Assembly (NCBI RefSeq): GCF_009795805.1
Contig: NZ_WTEY01000003.1
Location: forward strand, 1-64,000
Length of the DNA stretch: 64,000 bases
Direction: 5' to 3'
Source: Gilliamella sp. Pra-s52
Lineage (GTDB): Bacteria; Pseudomonadota; Gammaproteobacteria; Enterobacterales; Orbaceae
Under the pieces are notes generated by a model that did no database searches, was not told where the DNA came from, and saw nothing but the letters and a program-made list of their open reading frames with translations. The position numbers and the translations under genes were made by a program. How positions within the stretch are numbered: position 1 is the first letter of the stretch; each line of letters opens with the position of its first letter. Positions 1 through 7,985 of the stretch are shown here, in pieces.

Positions 1-23
1 TCCTCAAATTTTAAATATAAAAA

Positions 24-43
24 AAACCGCAATTAAGCGGTTT
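24..43. terminator. Hairpin terminator at the window edge
   Basis: A 7-bp perfect stem AAACCGC/GCGGTTT with a 6-nt loop is flanked by an A run on the left and T-rich sequence on the right, so it could terminate either strand. It separates whatever lies left of the window from the phage genes starting at 248. The stretch 44-247 shows no convincing gene. Confidence 0.6.
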
Positions 44-247
44 GTTCTGATAACTTGTTAATTAATCAAGAAATCCGTTTGAGTTGTTCATTAACAAAGT
101 TAACGAATTAAAAGAAACTTTACATTGACTCACAAATGAATGTTTACGTCGCTCACCAATTAATTGAATATTAATTCTACTGCCAATTAGAAAAGGAGGG
201 ACAGGCACGCATAGATTATCTATCCTAATGCCAGCGAGGATGTAAAA

Positions 248-532
248 ATGCAATTACATAGAGCTGTAGAGAACGGTTACGAAAGAGCATATTGCAAAAT
301 GATGAGCGATGTCGAAATGCAAGACGCTAAAGAAGCGGAAATTGAAGCTCAGTCAAGCGAACTTTATGACAAGCTCAGCAATTGTGATTATCTAGAAATT
401 GAAGAAAAAATAATGAAAGCGTTTGGTTTGGATGATGTTGACACTGATTCAGTTCAAAAAGCATTAAAGCTCATATGTTATGAAAAAGCTGAATTTCATT
501 TTAATGAAAAAAATAAAAAATCATTTTATTAA
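248..532 (+). CDS. Hypothetical acidic phage-type protein
   Basis: A 94-residue acidic, helix-prone protein with no signal peptide or membrane segment that I do not recognise. The start is supported by an upstream GCGAGGA ribosome site 7 nt before the ATG. It is the first gene of a run of small plus-strand genes ending in an integrase, and it is followed directly by a strong terminator at 582, so it probably forms its own early-gene transcript. Function unknown; prophage membership is inferred from neighbours. Confidence 0.55.
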   Translation: MQLHRAVENGYERAYCKMMSDVEMQDAKEAEIEAQSSELYDKLSNCDYLEIEEKIMKAFGLDDVDTDSVQKALKLICYEKAEFHFNEKNKKSFY

Positions 533-581
533 GCTAACGAATTTTGACGGCTCGGAAAGACGAGTACATGCAAATCCGCTT

Positions 582-603
582 GCCCCAGAAATGGGGCTTT
601 TTT
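582..603 (+). terminator. Rho-independent terminator
   Basis: GCCCC/GGGGC stem with loop AGAAAT followed by six T residues. It ends the transcript of the 94-residue gene and insulates the next phage operon. Confidence 0.85.
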
Positions 604-640
604 ACAGAATTAGCAGACAGAAATTCATGGGGATAAAACA

Positions 641-943
641 ATGACAAGTAAAAAGATTATTGACCAATTGCAACAGCTAGATTGGTATGTTGAATGTAAA
701 ACTGAGCATGAATTAGCGTTAGTGTTAAATGCTTGTTTAGATGCAAATATTAACTGGTTAGGCAATGTACAGGCGCCGTTTATATCGGATCAAATTCAAC
801 AGGAACTACCAGTAGTTATTGGTGCATATTCTCTCTTTGATGCTTATAGACTTTATTGGGAGGTTCAAGAGGATTTTGACGCTGGAGGCTCTAATTTAGA
901 AAACATAACAGATTGGTTTTTCGAAGAATTGAGGAATGAATAA
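641..943 (+). CDS. Hypothetical phage protein
   Basis: A 100-residue acidic protein rich in Trp and aromatic residues, family not recognised. Its TAA stop shares one base with the ATG of the next gene (943), which indicates translational coupling. It lies in a compact early-gene array upstream of the recombination genes (Sak3-like, ssb), the usual place for small host-takeover or accessory proteins of temperate phages. No signal peptide or TM segment is visible. Confidence 0.55.
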   Translation: MTSKKIIDQLQQLDWYVECKTEHELALVLNACLDANINWLGNVQAPFISDQIQQELPVVIGAYSLFDAYRLYWEVQEDFDAGGSNLENITDWFFEELRNE

Positions 944-1341
944 TGGAAAAATTAACACCACAGAATGAACATCAAGAGCACATGGTACAGGTTTTATTAG
1001 CAAAAATGCAGGGGGTACAAGTTGAATATAAAATTGATGGCAATTGGCGCAATTCAGACGATGATACAGCCGTTAGATTATATTTAGAATACCGCATTGC
1101 ACCTCAATTAACACCGTTACCAATTTCTCGTGAAATATGGGCGATGATTGCTCCAAAATGGAAATGGGCGGCAATGGACAAAGATGGCGAAGTGTATTTT
1201 TATACTGATAAACCTTATATCAATACAAGAGATATTGGCTGGGCTAATTCCGGTGGTGATTATTGCGGCAGCGCTTTAGCGACAAACACCGACGACATTA
1301 ACTGGCGTCTCTCACTCACAGAACGACCCGAGGGCGTCTAA
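943..1341 (+). CDS. Hypothetical phage protein, Trp-rich
   Basis: 132 residues. The C-terminal half has a pattern seen in many Enterobacterales phage early proteins: W-W-A-A-MD-K-DG-V ... Y..KP, then WRLSLTERPEG at the end. The motif resemblance is from memory and no enzymatic role is known. Start and stop are tightly coupled to both neighbours: one base is shared with the gene before, and the next ATG follows its stop directly. Confidence 0.55.
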   Translation: MEKLTPQNEHQEHMVQVLLAKMQGVQVEYKIDGNWRNSDDDTAVRLYLEYRIAPQLTPLPISREIWAMIAPKWKWAAMDKDGEVYFYTDKPYINTRDIGWANSGGDYCGSALATNTDDINWRLSLTERPEGV

Positions 1342-1518
1342 ATGAACACAATACCGATTGACCATGTCGGCTGTAATGTTTATCAAACAGACCGATTTAA
1401 TATTAATTACAAACTAAATCATGGCGAGCAAATATACGCCCTTTTTTGTACCTACATTTTGACGCTTGGTGGATTATTTGGGTTGATTCGTTGGATGTTA
1501 GAAGTAGCAACTAATTAA
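1342..1518 (+). CDS. Small single-pass membrane protein
   Basis: A 58-residue ORF whose ATG follows the previous stop with no gap. Residues about 31-52 form one hydrophobic segment (IYALFCTYILTLGGLFGLIR), giving a predicted single-pass inner-membrane miniprotein. It sits between phage early genes and the Sak3-like gene. Function unknown. Confidence rests on the tight spacing and the clean membrane segment. Confidence 0.45.
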   Translation: MNTIPIDHVGCNVYQTDRFNINYKLNHGEQIYALFCTYILTLGGLFGLIRWMLEVATN

Positions 1519-1534
1519 AAGGAGTGTATAGGTA

Positions 1535-1897
1535 ATGGCAGAATCATTTGAAAAGAAAATTTGGGAAACTCTATCGCAGGTTAATGTTAACGACAAAGTA
1601 GAAAAAAAGAATGGATTGACATACTTGTCTTGGGCGTGGGGTGTTTTAATGGAGTATTACCCTCAATCCTCATACACAATTAACCCGCCCACAACTGAAC
1701 TGGATGGCTCTATGATGGTTAGCGTAACGTTAACAATAAAAGAAGACGGCAACGAGGCAGCTCGATTTATGTGGCTACCTGTTATGGATTTTAAAAACCA
1801 CGCTATTAAGTCGCCAAATTCAGTAGATATCAATAAAGCGACAATGCGATGTTTAACCAAGGCTATATCAATGTTTGGATTGGGTTTACACGCATGA
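1535..1897 (+). pseudogene. Truncated Sak3-type single-strand annealing protein (DUF1071)
   Basis: The N-terminal 120 residues match the DUF1071/Sak3 phage recombinase family: the early VNDKVEKKNGLTYLSWAW block and the late KATMRCLTKAISMFGLGL block are family hallmarks. These proteins anneal single-stranded DNA during phage recombination. Family members normally continue past GLGL with a Y-x-Y-x-GEDL-like region and are clearly longer; here a TGA falls two codons after GLGL, so the C-terminus is lost. The ribosome site AAGGAG lies upstream of ATG 1535. Together with the truncated ssb downstream this marks a decayed recombination module. Confidence 0.7.
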
Positions 1898-1944
1898 ATT
1901 AATACAGTTATGCAGATTAAATCAATATTTAATAGAGGTGAAAA

Positions 1945-2271
1945 ATGACTAAATTCTCCAGCTTGTTATTGGGCTCACAAAACGGAGTAATTATGATTAC
2001 AGATGAAGAGTGGGAAACAATAAAAGTTGGGGATGCTATTTGGTATGCAGATCAACATGCATTAACTCCCGAAAAATTAATAATCACCAAAATAACAAAA
2101 CAATCTGTTTATTGTGACAAGACAAGGATTGATAAGGAGAGTTATTTATTACATTCGAATTTGAACAACGCAACGCAAACCGTTAATTTTAGATTAAAAG
2201 TACACATTGAAAAAATACAGCATCAAATTGATGATAATTTAAAACGACTGGAGCAAGAAAATGGCAATTAA
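1945..2271 (+). CDS. Hypothetical phage protein
   Basis: 108 residues with a good ribosome site (GAGGTGAAAA before the ATG). The C-terminal 30 residues are charged and helical (HIEKIQHQIDDNLKRLEQE), possibly a short coiled coil. The gene overlaps the start of the ssb fragment by 11 bp, so the two were translationally coupled. Not recognised otherwise. Confidence 0.5.
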   Translation: MTKFSSLLLGSQNGVIMITDEEWETIKVGDAIWYADQHALTPEKLIITKITKQSVYCDKTRIDKESYLLHSNLNNATQTVNFRLKVHIEKIQHQIDDNLKRLEQENGN

Positions 2272-2377
2272 CACAATGACAGCAACAGGTAACGTTGGTA
2301 AAGACGCTGAACTACGTTATCTACAAAACAATACAGCAGTAGCAGAATTTCATATAGATGACGGTATTTCTTTTTAG
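2261..2377 (+). pseudogene. ssb: 5' remnant of a phage single-stranded DNA-binding protein gene
   Basis: The first about 32 codons read as a standard SSB OB-fold N-terminus (AINTMTATGNVGKDAELRY, then TAVAEF), then diverge and stop after 38 codons. Full SSBs run to about 110-170 residues. The loss point sits about 30 bp before the 3' end of a convergent, very AT-rich nuclease-like gene (2409-2939), and no ssb remainder appears beyond that gene, so the C-terminal part was replaced rather than merely frameshifted. Confidence 0.75.
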
Positions 2378-2408
2378 TTGTACATAATTCAGATTTTCAT
2401 ATTAGCGT

Positions 2409-2939
2409 CTAAAAATATATAAAAGAATACTCTGTGTTAGGTATATTTATGACTTGCTTTTTATCTAGTTTTTTATATTTAGATGTATTTTTTTTAAAGC
2501 TATTTTTTAGCTCATCAAAAGATTTTTCATTACGGGTATTTTGAGTTTTTGTTTTAAATAGCCCAATACAAAGTACGCGATCATTATTTATTTTTATAGT
2601 TTTTTTTATTTTTAAGAAATCGGTTACCATTGATTTAACACAAGTAATAAAACTATCTTGATGTTTAATTTCAATGTAAAAAATATCGCCTTTTGCATAC
2701 TCTAACGTAAAATCGGGGATAACTTTCCCTTTTTTATTTTTTAGTTCTGCATACCAATCAAACCTATAATGGTATTTAAAATTATCACTATTGTGAATGC
2801 ATGCAAGTTCAATTTGAAGCCATTTTTCAAAATGTGAAAATTCAAAATCTGATAATATGTTTAATTTATTTTGAAAACTTTCATCATCTTTCAGAATCAT
2901 CATGTTTTTAATAAAAATGTTATTACAAGTTTTTGTCAT
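2409..2939 (-). CDS. Putative PD-(D/E)XK-type nuclease-like protein
   Basis: 176 residues, strongly Lys/Ile/Asn-rich. P75-D76-F followed 14 residues later by E90-I91-K92 matches the PD-x(n)-(D/E)xK nuclease core, with a preceding acidic helix (FEKWLQIEL, residues 37-45) that could supply motif I. A good ribosome site (AAGGG) precedes the ATG. It is opposite in direction to all surrounding phage genes and its base composition is more AT-rich than theirs, the pattern of a late-acquired accessory (moron or defence) gene. Family assignment is by motif only; it could also be an unrelated KAP-like or TnsA-like fold. Confidence 0.5.
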   Translation of the reverse strand: MTKTCNNIFIKNMMILKDDESFQNKLNILSDFEFSHFEKWLQIELACIHNSDNFKYHYRFDWYAELKNKKGKVIPDFTLEYAKGDIFYIEIKHQDSFITCVKSMVTDFLKIKKTIKINNDRVLCIGLFKTKTQNTRNEKSFDELKNSFKKNTSKYKKLDKKQVINIPNTEYSFIYF

Positions 2940-3085
2940 ATTTTACCCTTATAAATTATTTTATTACTTAATAAATACCATATAAAAATAACTTTTAATA
3001 GAAATTATTTATCCACCCTACCATATTAATTCAAATTCAATTCTCACGCTGATTATTTGGCATGCAATTTCTATTGGTGAAAATC

Positions 3086-3920
3086 ATGAAAAATATTGTT
3101 AGTTTTAGCGGCGGACGCTCGTCCGCTTTATTAGTCTATTTAATGAAAAATCAATATCCAGACACGGATTTCATTTTTATGGACACGGGTGCAGAACACC
3201 CGAAAACATATGAGTTTGTTAAAATTGTCGTTAAGCATTTTGATATAAATTTAACGTGTTTGCGTGTGGTTGTTAATCCCGAGCTTGGAAGCGGTAATTC
3301 ATACAGAATCATCTCACTAGATGAATTAAAGCAAGATTTACAGCCGTTTCGTGACGTTTGTTACAAATACGGAACGCCTTACGTGCACGGTGCATTCGGA
3401 ACTCGAGCCATTTACTCGATACTGTAACGAACGCTACGGTAAAGGTAATTATCAAACGTGGCTTGGTATTCGTGCTGATGAACCACGACGTTTAAAACAA
3501 AAAGACGGTTATCGTTATTTGGCTGATATATGCGACTTTGATAAACAAGATGTTATCAACTCTTGGAAAAGCCAACCTTTCGATTTGAACCTACCCGAAC
3601 ACCTTGGCAACTGTGTTTTCTGTATCAAAAAAGGCATTAACAAAATTGCTTTAGCTACTCGTGATGAGCCGAAGATGGCCGAGAATTTTATTAATCTAAT
3701 AAATGACCCAGACGTTAGAGTTATAGAACGACGACAACAGGAAAATAAAATCATGTATCGAGGTAATAACTCGTTAATTTCAATTATTGCGATGTATCAA
3801 AATCATTCAAGAGAAGACATAGCGGCAACAATCAAAGGCAATAAAGGATTTGAATCAGGATCATGCTCGGAATCATGCGAAATATTCTCGTGTCAATTAG
3901 ATTTTGATTTAAGTGAATAA
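3086..3920 (+). pseudogene. Phage PAPS-reductase-family protein, frameshifted
   Basis: The two halves are in different frames. The first has the ATP-pyrophosphatase-like P-loop FSGGRSSA near residue 8, FMDTGAEHPKTYEF and LTCLRVVVNPELG. The second resumes with LEPFTRYCNERYGKGNYQTW, GIRADEPRRLK and NCVFCIKK. These are the phosphoadenosine-phosphosulfate reductase-like proteins common in tailed phages. The break is near 3395-3415, where the G-A-F-C-T-R region is partly deleted and the frame changes. Start 3086 is chosen over 3062 because GGTGAAAATC precedes it and the family begins MKNIVSFSGG. Non-functional as written. Confidence 0.8.
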
Positions 3921-3942
3921 CTAATATCTAAAGGAAACAATT

Positions 3943-4377
3943 ATGAACAAACCCGTTCTTGACGTTTGCTGTGGCTCTAGAATGTTCTATTTTAACAAAT
4001 TCGATGAGCGAGTTTTGTTTTGTGATAAGCGAAAAGAGAGCCATATTTTGTGCGATGGACGAGTATTAAACATCAATCCAGATGTGCAAGTTTGTTTCGA
4101 ACCGCCTCACCTAATCAAAGTTGGCCACCGCAGTTGGCTAGCAAAAAAATATGGACAACTTAATAAATCAACGTAGCAAAATGATTTAAGAAAAGGCTTT
4201 AGCGAATGATTTCGAGTGCTAAAAACAAACGGCACGCTAATCTTTAAATGGAACGAAACAGATATACCAGTTAAAGAGATTTTGGCATTGACAGAATACG
4301 AACCTCTTTTTGGCCACATCAGCGGTAAAAGGTCCAACACTCATTGGATGTCATTTATTAAGAGGAAACAATTATGA
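3943..4377 (+). pseudogene. Phage SAM-dependent methyltransferase-like gene with internal deletion and stops
   Basis: The N-terminus reads DVCCGSRMFYF (SAM-binding glycine loop region) and the middle EPPHLIKVG...WLAKKYG (variant of the DPPHL catalytic motif). After stops near 4176 and about 4210 the reading continues FRVLKTNGTLIFKWNE...EPLFGHISGKRSNTHWMSF. In intact phage homologues about 15 residues (…SFDLVVFD) precede PPHL; here they are missing, so DPPHL became EPPHL. At least one deletion and two stops are present. It was coupled to the next gene by an ATGA overlap at 4374. Confidence 0.75.
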
Positions 4378-4430
4378 CAACACACGAACTAAAAATTAAA
4401 TCAAAGTATTTTAATACAGCAAATTCCTGA
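4374..4430 (+). pseudogene. Start of a DUF3850 (ASCH-like) phage gene, truncated
   Basis: Eighteen codons beginning MTTHELKIKSKYF, the characteristic opening of DUF3850/ASCH-fold phage proteins, then a TGA. The rest of the family sequence is absent before the next gene at 4476. It overlaps the methyltransferase stop by ATGA. Only a stub, so confidence is moderate. Confidence 0.5.
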
Positions 4431-4475
4431 GTGTTATTTGTTGATGAGAGATGAGAAGAAATTATAGGAGTAATT

Positions 4476-4699
4476 ATGGCGGAATCAATTATATTAACAG
4501 ATGATGAACTACATATGCTAACAGGCAAAAAAAGAAAAATTTACAAATACAATGGTTAAAAGAAAACAAATTTTACTTTCATATCAATTTGCTTGGAAAG
4601 CCAATAATTTTGCGTTCATCATTGAATCAAAAAGTAAGCATTGAACAAAAACAACAGCAAGAGCCAGATTTTGGAGCTTTAAATGGCAAGGAACCGTAA
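4476..4699 (+). pseudogene. DUF4224 protein, frameshifted at an A7 run
   Basis: The gene opens ESIILTDDELHMLTGKK, typical of DUF4224 proteins encoded just upstream of phage integrases. A run of seven A residues near 4531-4537 throws the frame. In the alternative frame the protein continues NLQIQWLKENKFYFHINL...GKPIIL and ends at 4699, overlapping the integrase start. One base gained or lost in the A run would restore about 75 residues. The role in phages is unknown, possibly excisionase-like. Confidence 0.7.
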
Positions 4700-5704
4700 A
4701 GACAAAAAAGATAACATCCTCCCCCCTCGCGTGTCAAAAAATAAATATTCATACTACCTTAAAACAAGAGAAAACAAAACCGTCACACTAGGCTCGATAA
4801 ATATGAGCATGGTAGAACTGTGGGCGAAGTATGAGGGGGTTATTGCTGAACAAAAAGAGGAAATGACGTTTAGTAAGCTGTGGAATATGCATTTAAATAG
4901 TGCCGTTTTTCATAAACTGTCATCACGATCGCAAGAGGATAAATTACGAGGAGCTAAAAAAATATTGCCCGTTTTTGGACATATAAACGTTAATAATATT
5001 AGACCAGAGCATATAAGACGCTATATGGACATCAGGGGTGAGCAAAGCAAGGTGCAAGCAAATCACGAGTTATCTTATATGTCTGTAGCGTTTGGCTGGG
5101 GGTACGAACGTGGGTATTGTAAAATGAATCCTTGTGCTGGCATTAAAAAATTCAGCATTAAAGCGAGAGATAAATATATTGAAGACATAGAGTATTACAC
5201 CATTTATGATGAAGCGATCGATATACTAAAAGTGGCGATGGAAATATCGTATCTGTGCGCAGTTCGGGAGGGTGATATATTCAAGCTTAAGCACAGCCAA
5301 ATACTCAAAGAGGGTATTTACATAAAACAAGGTAAAACAGGGAAAAGGCAAATCAAACAATGGACAGAGCGGCTAGCAGACGCAATTAATTTAGCCAAAA
5401 AACTGTCCCCCCATCCTCCCCCGACTCTCTCGTGTTACAAAATAAATCAGGAGGAAAACTAATACAAAAGACGTTTAATTCATATTGGCTGGATGCAAAA
5501 CGAAAAGCAGAAAACAGGCTAGGCAGAAAAATCAATTGCACATTTCACGATATCAAAGCTAAAGCTATTTCGGACTACGACGGAGCAACTAAAGATAAAC
5601 AGCTATTTAGTGGTCATAAGACCGAGGCTCAGGTTAATACATACGACCGAAAAGTGAAAATAACACCGACGTTAAACCCACCCAAAAAAGAAGATTTATT
5701 CTAA
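4683..5704 (+). pseudogene. int: Phage tyrosine integrase, frameshifted at a C-rich tract
   Basis: Residues 1-about 245 carry the SAM-like N-terminal domain and the first catalytic region (AVREGDIFKLKHSQI). The second part, in another frame from about 5430, carries TFHDIKAKAISDYDG (box II, with the HDIKAK variant common in this family), LFSGHKTEAQVNTYDRK and the Tyr nucleophile. The frame changes in the CCCCCC/CCCCC tract at 5406-5421. A corrected product would be about 340 residues, normal for the family. Its stop is 80 bp from the tRNA-Cys 3' end, so tRNA-Cys is the likely attachment gene. Confidence 0.85.
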
Positions 5705-5784
5705 CTGTATATTCTAAGTTAATTCCAAGTATTGATTACTTTAAAATGACAATGTTTTATCTTATTGATTTTATTGGTGATAAA

Positions 5785-5858
5785 TGGAGGCGCGTCCCGG
5801 AGTCGAACCGAGGTAGACGGATTTGCAATCCGCAGCATGGCCACTCTGCCAACGCGCC
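5785..5858 (-). tRNA. tRNA-Cys (GCA)
   Basis: The reverse strand gives a 74-nt cloverleaf: acceptor GGCGCGT pairing with ACGCGCC, anticodon loop with GCA in GATTGCAAATC, T arm GGTTCGACTCC and an encoded CCA end. It lies directly beside the integrase, with its 3' end facing it. This is the standard arrangement for a tRNA used as attB, though the partner att copy lies outside the window. Confidence 0.96.
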
Positions 5859-5990
5859 GTAGAGGTCTATCTGAATAGGTTGCAGATAGTAGCATTGGCT
5901 TGACTAATCGTCAAGATTAAATAGCTTATAATTACAGCAATCGTTTCGTTTTTATTTGAATTGCTAAGATCTACTTATTTTTACAAAGCA

Positions 5991-6602
5991 TTATTGTTTT
6001 TCTGGATACTTATAGATCCACGTAATATCAGAATAATTTGCAAATGCACTTGGAAATAAATAAGAACCACTTAATGAAGGGAAATAGGTGTTTTTCCATT
6101 CAATATTAAAATCAGGTTGGAATTTGATAATAGAGTCAAAAAGTAACGTTGTACAATAAAGATGTGGTTGCTCACGAGGGGCTAATACAAAAGCTTGTCC
6201 TTTCTTTGTTAAAAGATCATCGACTATATTTTGCTTTTGTACTTCAGATAAAAAATTGGGTCTTGCTATAGCATATTTTTCGGCTAATTCTGGGGTAATA
6301 AATTCTTCTAAACTTGACACAATAACTTGATTAAGATGGTTTTCATCATCACTAGTAGTAGCATGAATAATTTTAATTTCAGGTTCAATTGATATAACCA
6401 TACCAATATGTGAAAAATCTCCACCACCTAATTGATTGACAATAAAGCTATCGCTTTGAATACCCTTTCTAAAGATCCAATCCCCTGCTTTGATTAAATA
6501 AGGCAATTCAGCTGGTGCATTTGAAAAATTGACAGGTTCGTTAGCAAACACTAAATTTGCCAGCATAATAAAAATAATAAGAAAAAATCTGCAATAGTTC
6601 AT
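5991..6602 (-). CDS. YiiX/YaeF-like permuted NlpC/P60 cysteine hydrolase
   Basis: 203 residues beginning with a Sec signal peptide (residues 1-20, MNYCRFFLIIFIMLANLVFA). The mature part has GDWIFRKG, then GGDFSHIGMVI with the catalytic His, then HLYCTTLLFDSI with the catalytic Cys. The His-before-Cys order is that of circularly permuted papain-like peptidases (C92/YiiX group). These act in the periplasm on cell-wall peptides or lipid amides; the substrate here is unknown. It is transcribed alone, towards the tRNA. Confidence 0.75.
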   Translation of the reverse strand: MNYCRFFLIIFIMLANLVFANEPVNFSNAPAELPYLIKAGDWIFRKGIQSDSFIVNQLGGGDFSHIGMVISIEPEIKIIHATTSDDENHLNQVIVSSLEEFITPELAEKYAIARPNFLSEVQKQNIVDDLLTKKGQAFVLAPREQPHLYCTTLLFDSIIKFQPDFNIEWKNTYFPSLSGSYLFPSAFANYSDITWIYKYPEKQ

Positions 6603-6618
6603 TAAAATTCATTCTTAA

Positions 6619-6648
6619 TAAAAAGGGCAAATAATATTTACCCTTTTT
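6619..6648. terminator. Bidirectional hairpin terminator
   Basis: AAAAAGGG and CCCTTTTT arms with AT-rich inner pairing (AAAT/TATTT region). It lies between the DUF4878 lipoprotein gene and the hydrolase and would terminate transcripts on either strand. Confidence 0.6.
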
Positions 6649-6661
6649 ATTATTTCCGAAA

Positions 6662-6690
6662 ATAAAATAGTTATAATATAACTATTTTAT
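6662..6690 (-). terminator. 13-bp perfect inverted repeat over the stop of the lipoprotein gene
   Basis: ATAAAATAGTTAT and its exact complement are separated by 3 nt and overlap the stop codon of the 6687-7103 gene. It is AT-only apart from one G:C pair, so it is a weak terminator at best and may work with the stronger hairpin at 6619. Confidence 0.45.
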
Positions 6691-7103
6691 TTAAAATTAA
6701 TTAACCATTTACCATCAGCTTTGATTACTGATATATTTTTTTCTTCTTTTTTAGTATTGTCTTTGAAAAAGACGGTAGTTTTCACTTTAGCCATAGTTTT
6801 TTCATCATTAGTATATTCTGCTGGTGCAGATTCAACTTTATCAAGTCCACCATGATCATCAGTGAATTGTTTTCCACGTGCTAGTGCTTCTTGCATTTTG
6901 CTCTTAACAAACATTCTCATATCCATATTTTTGTTATCATCATCTTTAGGGAAATTGATTAGACTCATAACTGTATCTGTATCACCTTTATAAATTGCTG
7001 TGATAAATTTTTCTGATACTTTTTCAGGAGAATCATCATTTGAGCATGCTGTTACCATAAGTGCCAATAAGAAAATGCTTAAAAATTTCATTACTAATTT
7101 CAT
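6687..7103 (-). CDS. DUF4878-family lipoprotein
   Basis: 138 residues from the preferred start at 7103. A further in-frame ATG at 7115 has its Shine-Dalgarno too close, whereas GGAATGG lies about 8 nt before 7103. An N-terminal signal ends in the lipobox VTAC with CSNDDS following; Asp at +4 rather than +2 suggests export to the outer membrane. The mature domain (PEKVSEKFITAIYKGDTDTV … NISVIKADGKWLINFK) has the NTF2-like DUF4878 pattern. Cargo and partner unknown. Confidence 0.75.
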   Translation of the reverse strand: MKLVMKFLSIFLLALMVTACSNDDSPEKVSEKFITAIYKGDTDTVMSLINFPKDDDNKNMDMRMFVKSKMQEALARGKQFTDDHGGLDKVESAPAEYTNDEKTMAKVKTTVFFKDNTKKEEKNISVIKADGKWLINFK

Positions 7104-7249
7104 TTTTATTTCCATTCCTAGTATTATTTATGTTTAATATATTAAAATTATGCTCCTAGATTGAATCCACAGAAAAAATCACAGAAAGCGACAAAATCAT
7201 ACTATGTAATATAATAATTGAAAAGTTATATTGTTTTAAACAAATACTA

Positions 7250-7957
7250 CTATTTAAAATTGATAAGAATATCTTGCCAATTTTGGTCTAATTTAGCTTC
7301 AATAGTTATTATTTTATTTTGGATGGGATGAGTGATTTCCAGTTTACTGGCATGCAGCATTAATCGTTTGAGATTAAAATAGCTCGAAAATGCTCGATTT
7401 TGATGTAAATCACCATGCTTACTATCACCCAATATCGGATGAAAGATATGTTTCATATGACGACGCAATTGATGTTTACGCCCTGTTTGCGGTTTCAATT
7501 CCACAAAACTATATCTTGCTGTCTCAAACTTACCAACTTTAATTGGAACTTCGATTTTACTAATAGAGCGATAAGAAGTAATTGCTTCTTGTGCAGGTTT
7601 ATTCTTGTTAGTAAATTTATCTGCAATTTTGTCTAATTCTTCAACTAAAGGGTAATCGATCACAGATTCCCCTTCAAGATAACCACGCACTATTGCATGA
7701 TACGTTTTTTCAATTTTTTTTGTCGCAAATTGCTCTGACATCATCCTTGCGACATCACTAGAAAGCGCAAACAACAAAACACCTGATGTTGGTCTATCTA
7801 ACCTATGTATAGGGAAAACATGCTGCCCAATCTGATCCCGTAAGGTTTGCATTACAACAGTGGTTTCATGTTTATCTAGCCAACTGCGATGCACAAGCCA
7901 ACCTGACGGTTTATTAATCGCAATTAAATTAGTATCTTGATAAAGAATTTCAAACAC
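7250..7957 (-). CDS. truC: tRNA pseudouridine(65) synthase TruC
   Basis: 235 residues of the RluA/RluC-type pseudouridine synthase fold without an S4 domain, as in TruC. IHRLDRPTSGVLLFA (about residues 50-64) contains the catalytic Asp in HRLDRPTSG, and GRKHQLRRHM and LGDSKHGD are the conserved downstream motifs. TruC isomerises U65 in tRNA-Ile and tRNA-Asp. Length matches E. coli TruC closely. It ends 150 bp before the lipoprotein gene and follows ybhA on the same strand with a 28-bp gap. Confidence 0.85.
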   Translation of the reverse strand: MFEILYQDTNLIAINKPSGWLVHRSWLDKHETTVVMQTLRDQIGQHVFPIHRLDRPTSGVLLFALSSDVARMMSEQFATKKIEKTYHAIVRGYLEGESVIDYPLVEELDKIADKFTNKNKPAQEAITSYRSISKIEVPIKVGKFETARYSFVELKPQTGRKHQLRRHMKHIFHPILGDSKHGDLHQNRAFSSYFNLKRLMLHASKLEITHPIQNKIITIEAKLDQNWQDILINFK

Positions 7958-7985
7958 AATATTTATATATTAATAGATTAATAGA

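Noticed and set aside
1-60. att copy of the tRNA-Cys 3' end at the left side of the prophage
   Set aside because: No match to the TGGAGGCGCGTCCCGG end found; the other boundary must lie outside the window.
62-253. 63-codon minus-strand ORF
   Set aside because: No ribosome site, no recognisable protein pattern, and it overlaps the leader of the gene at 248.
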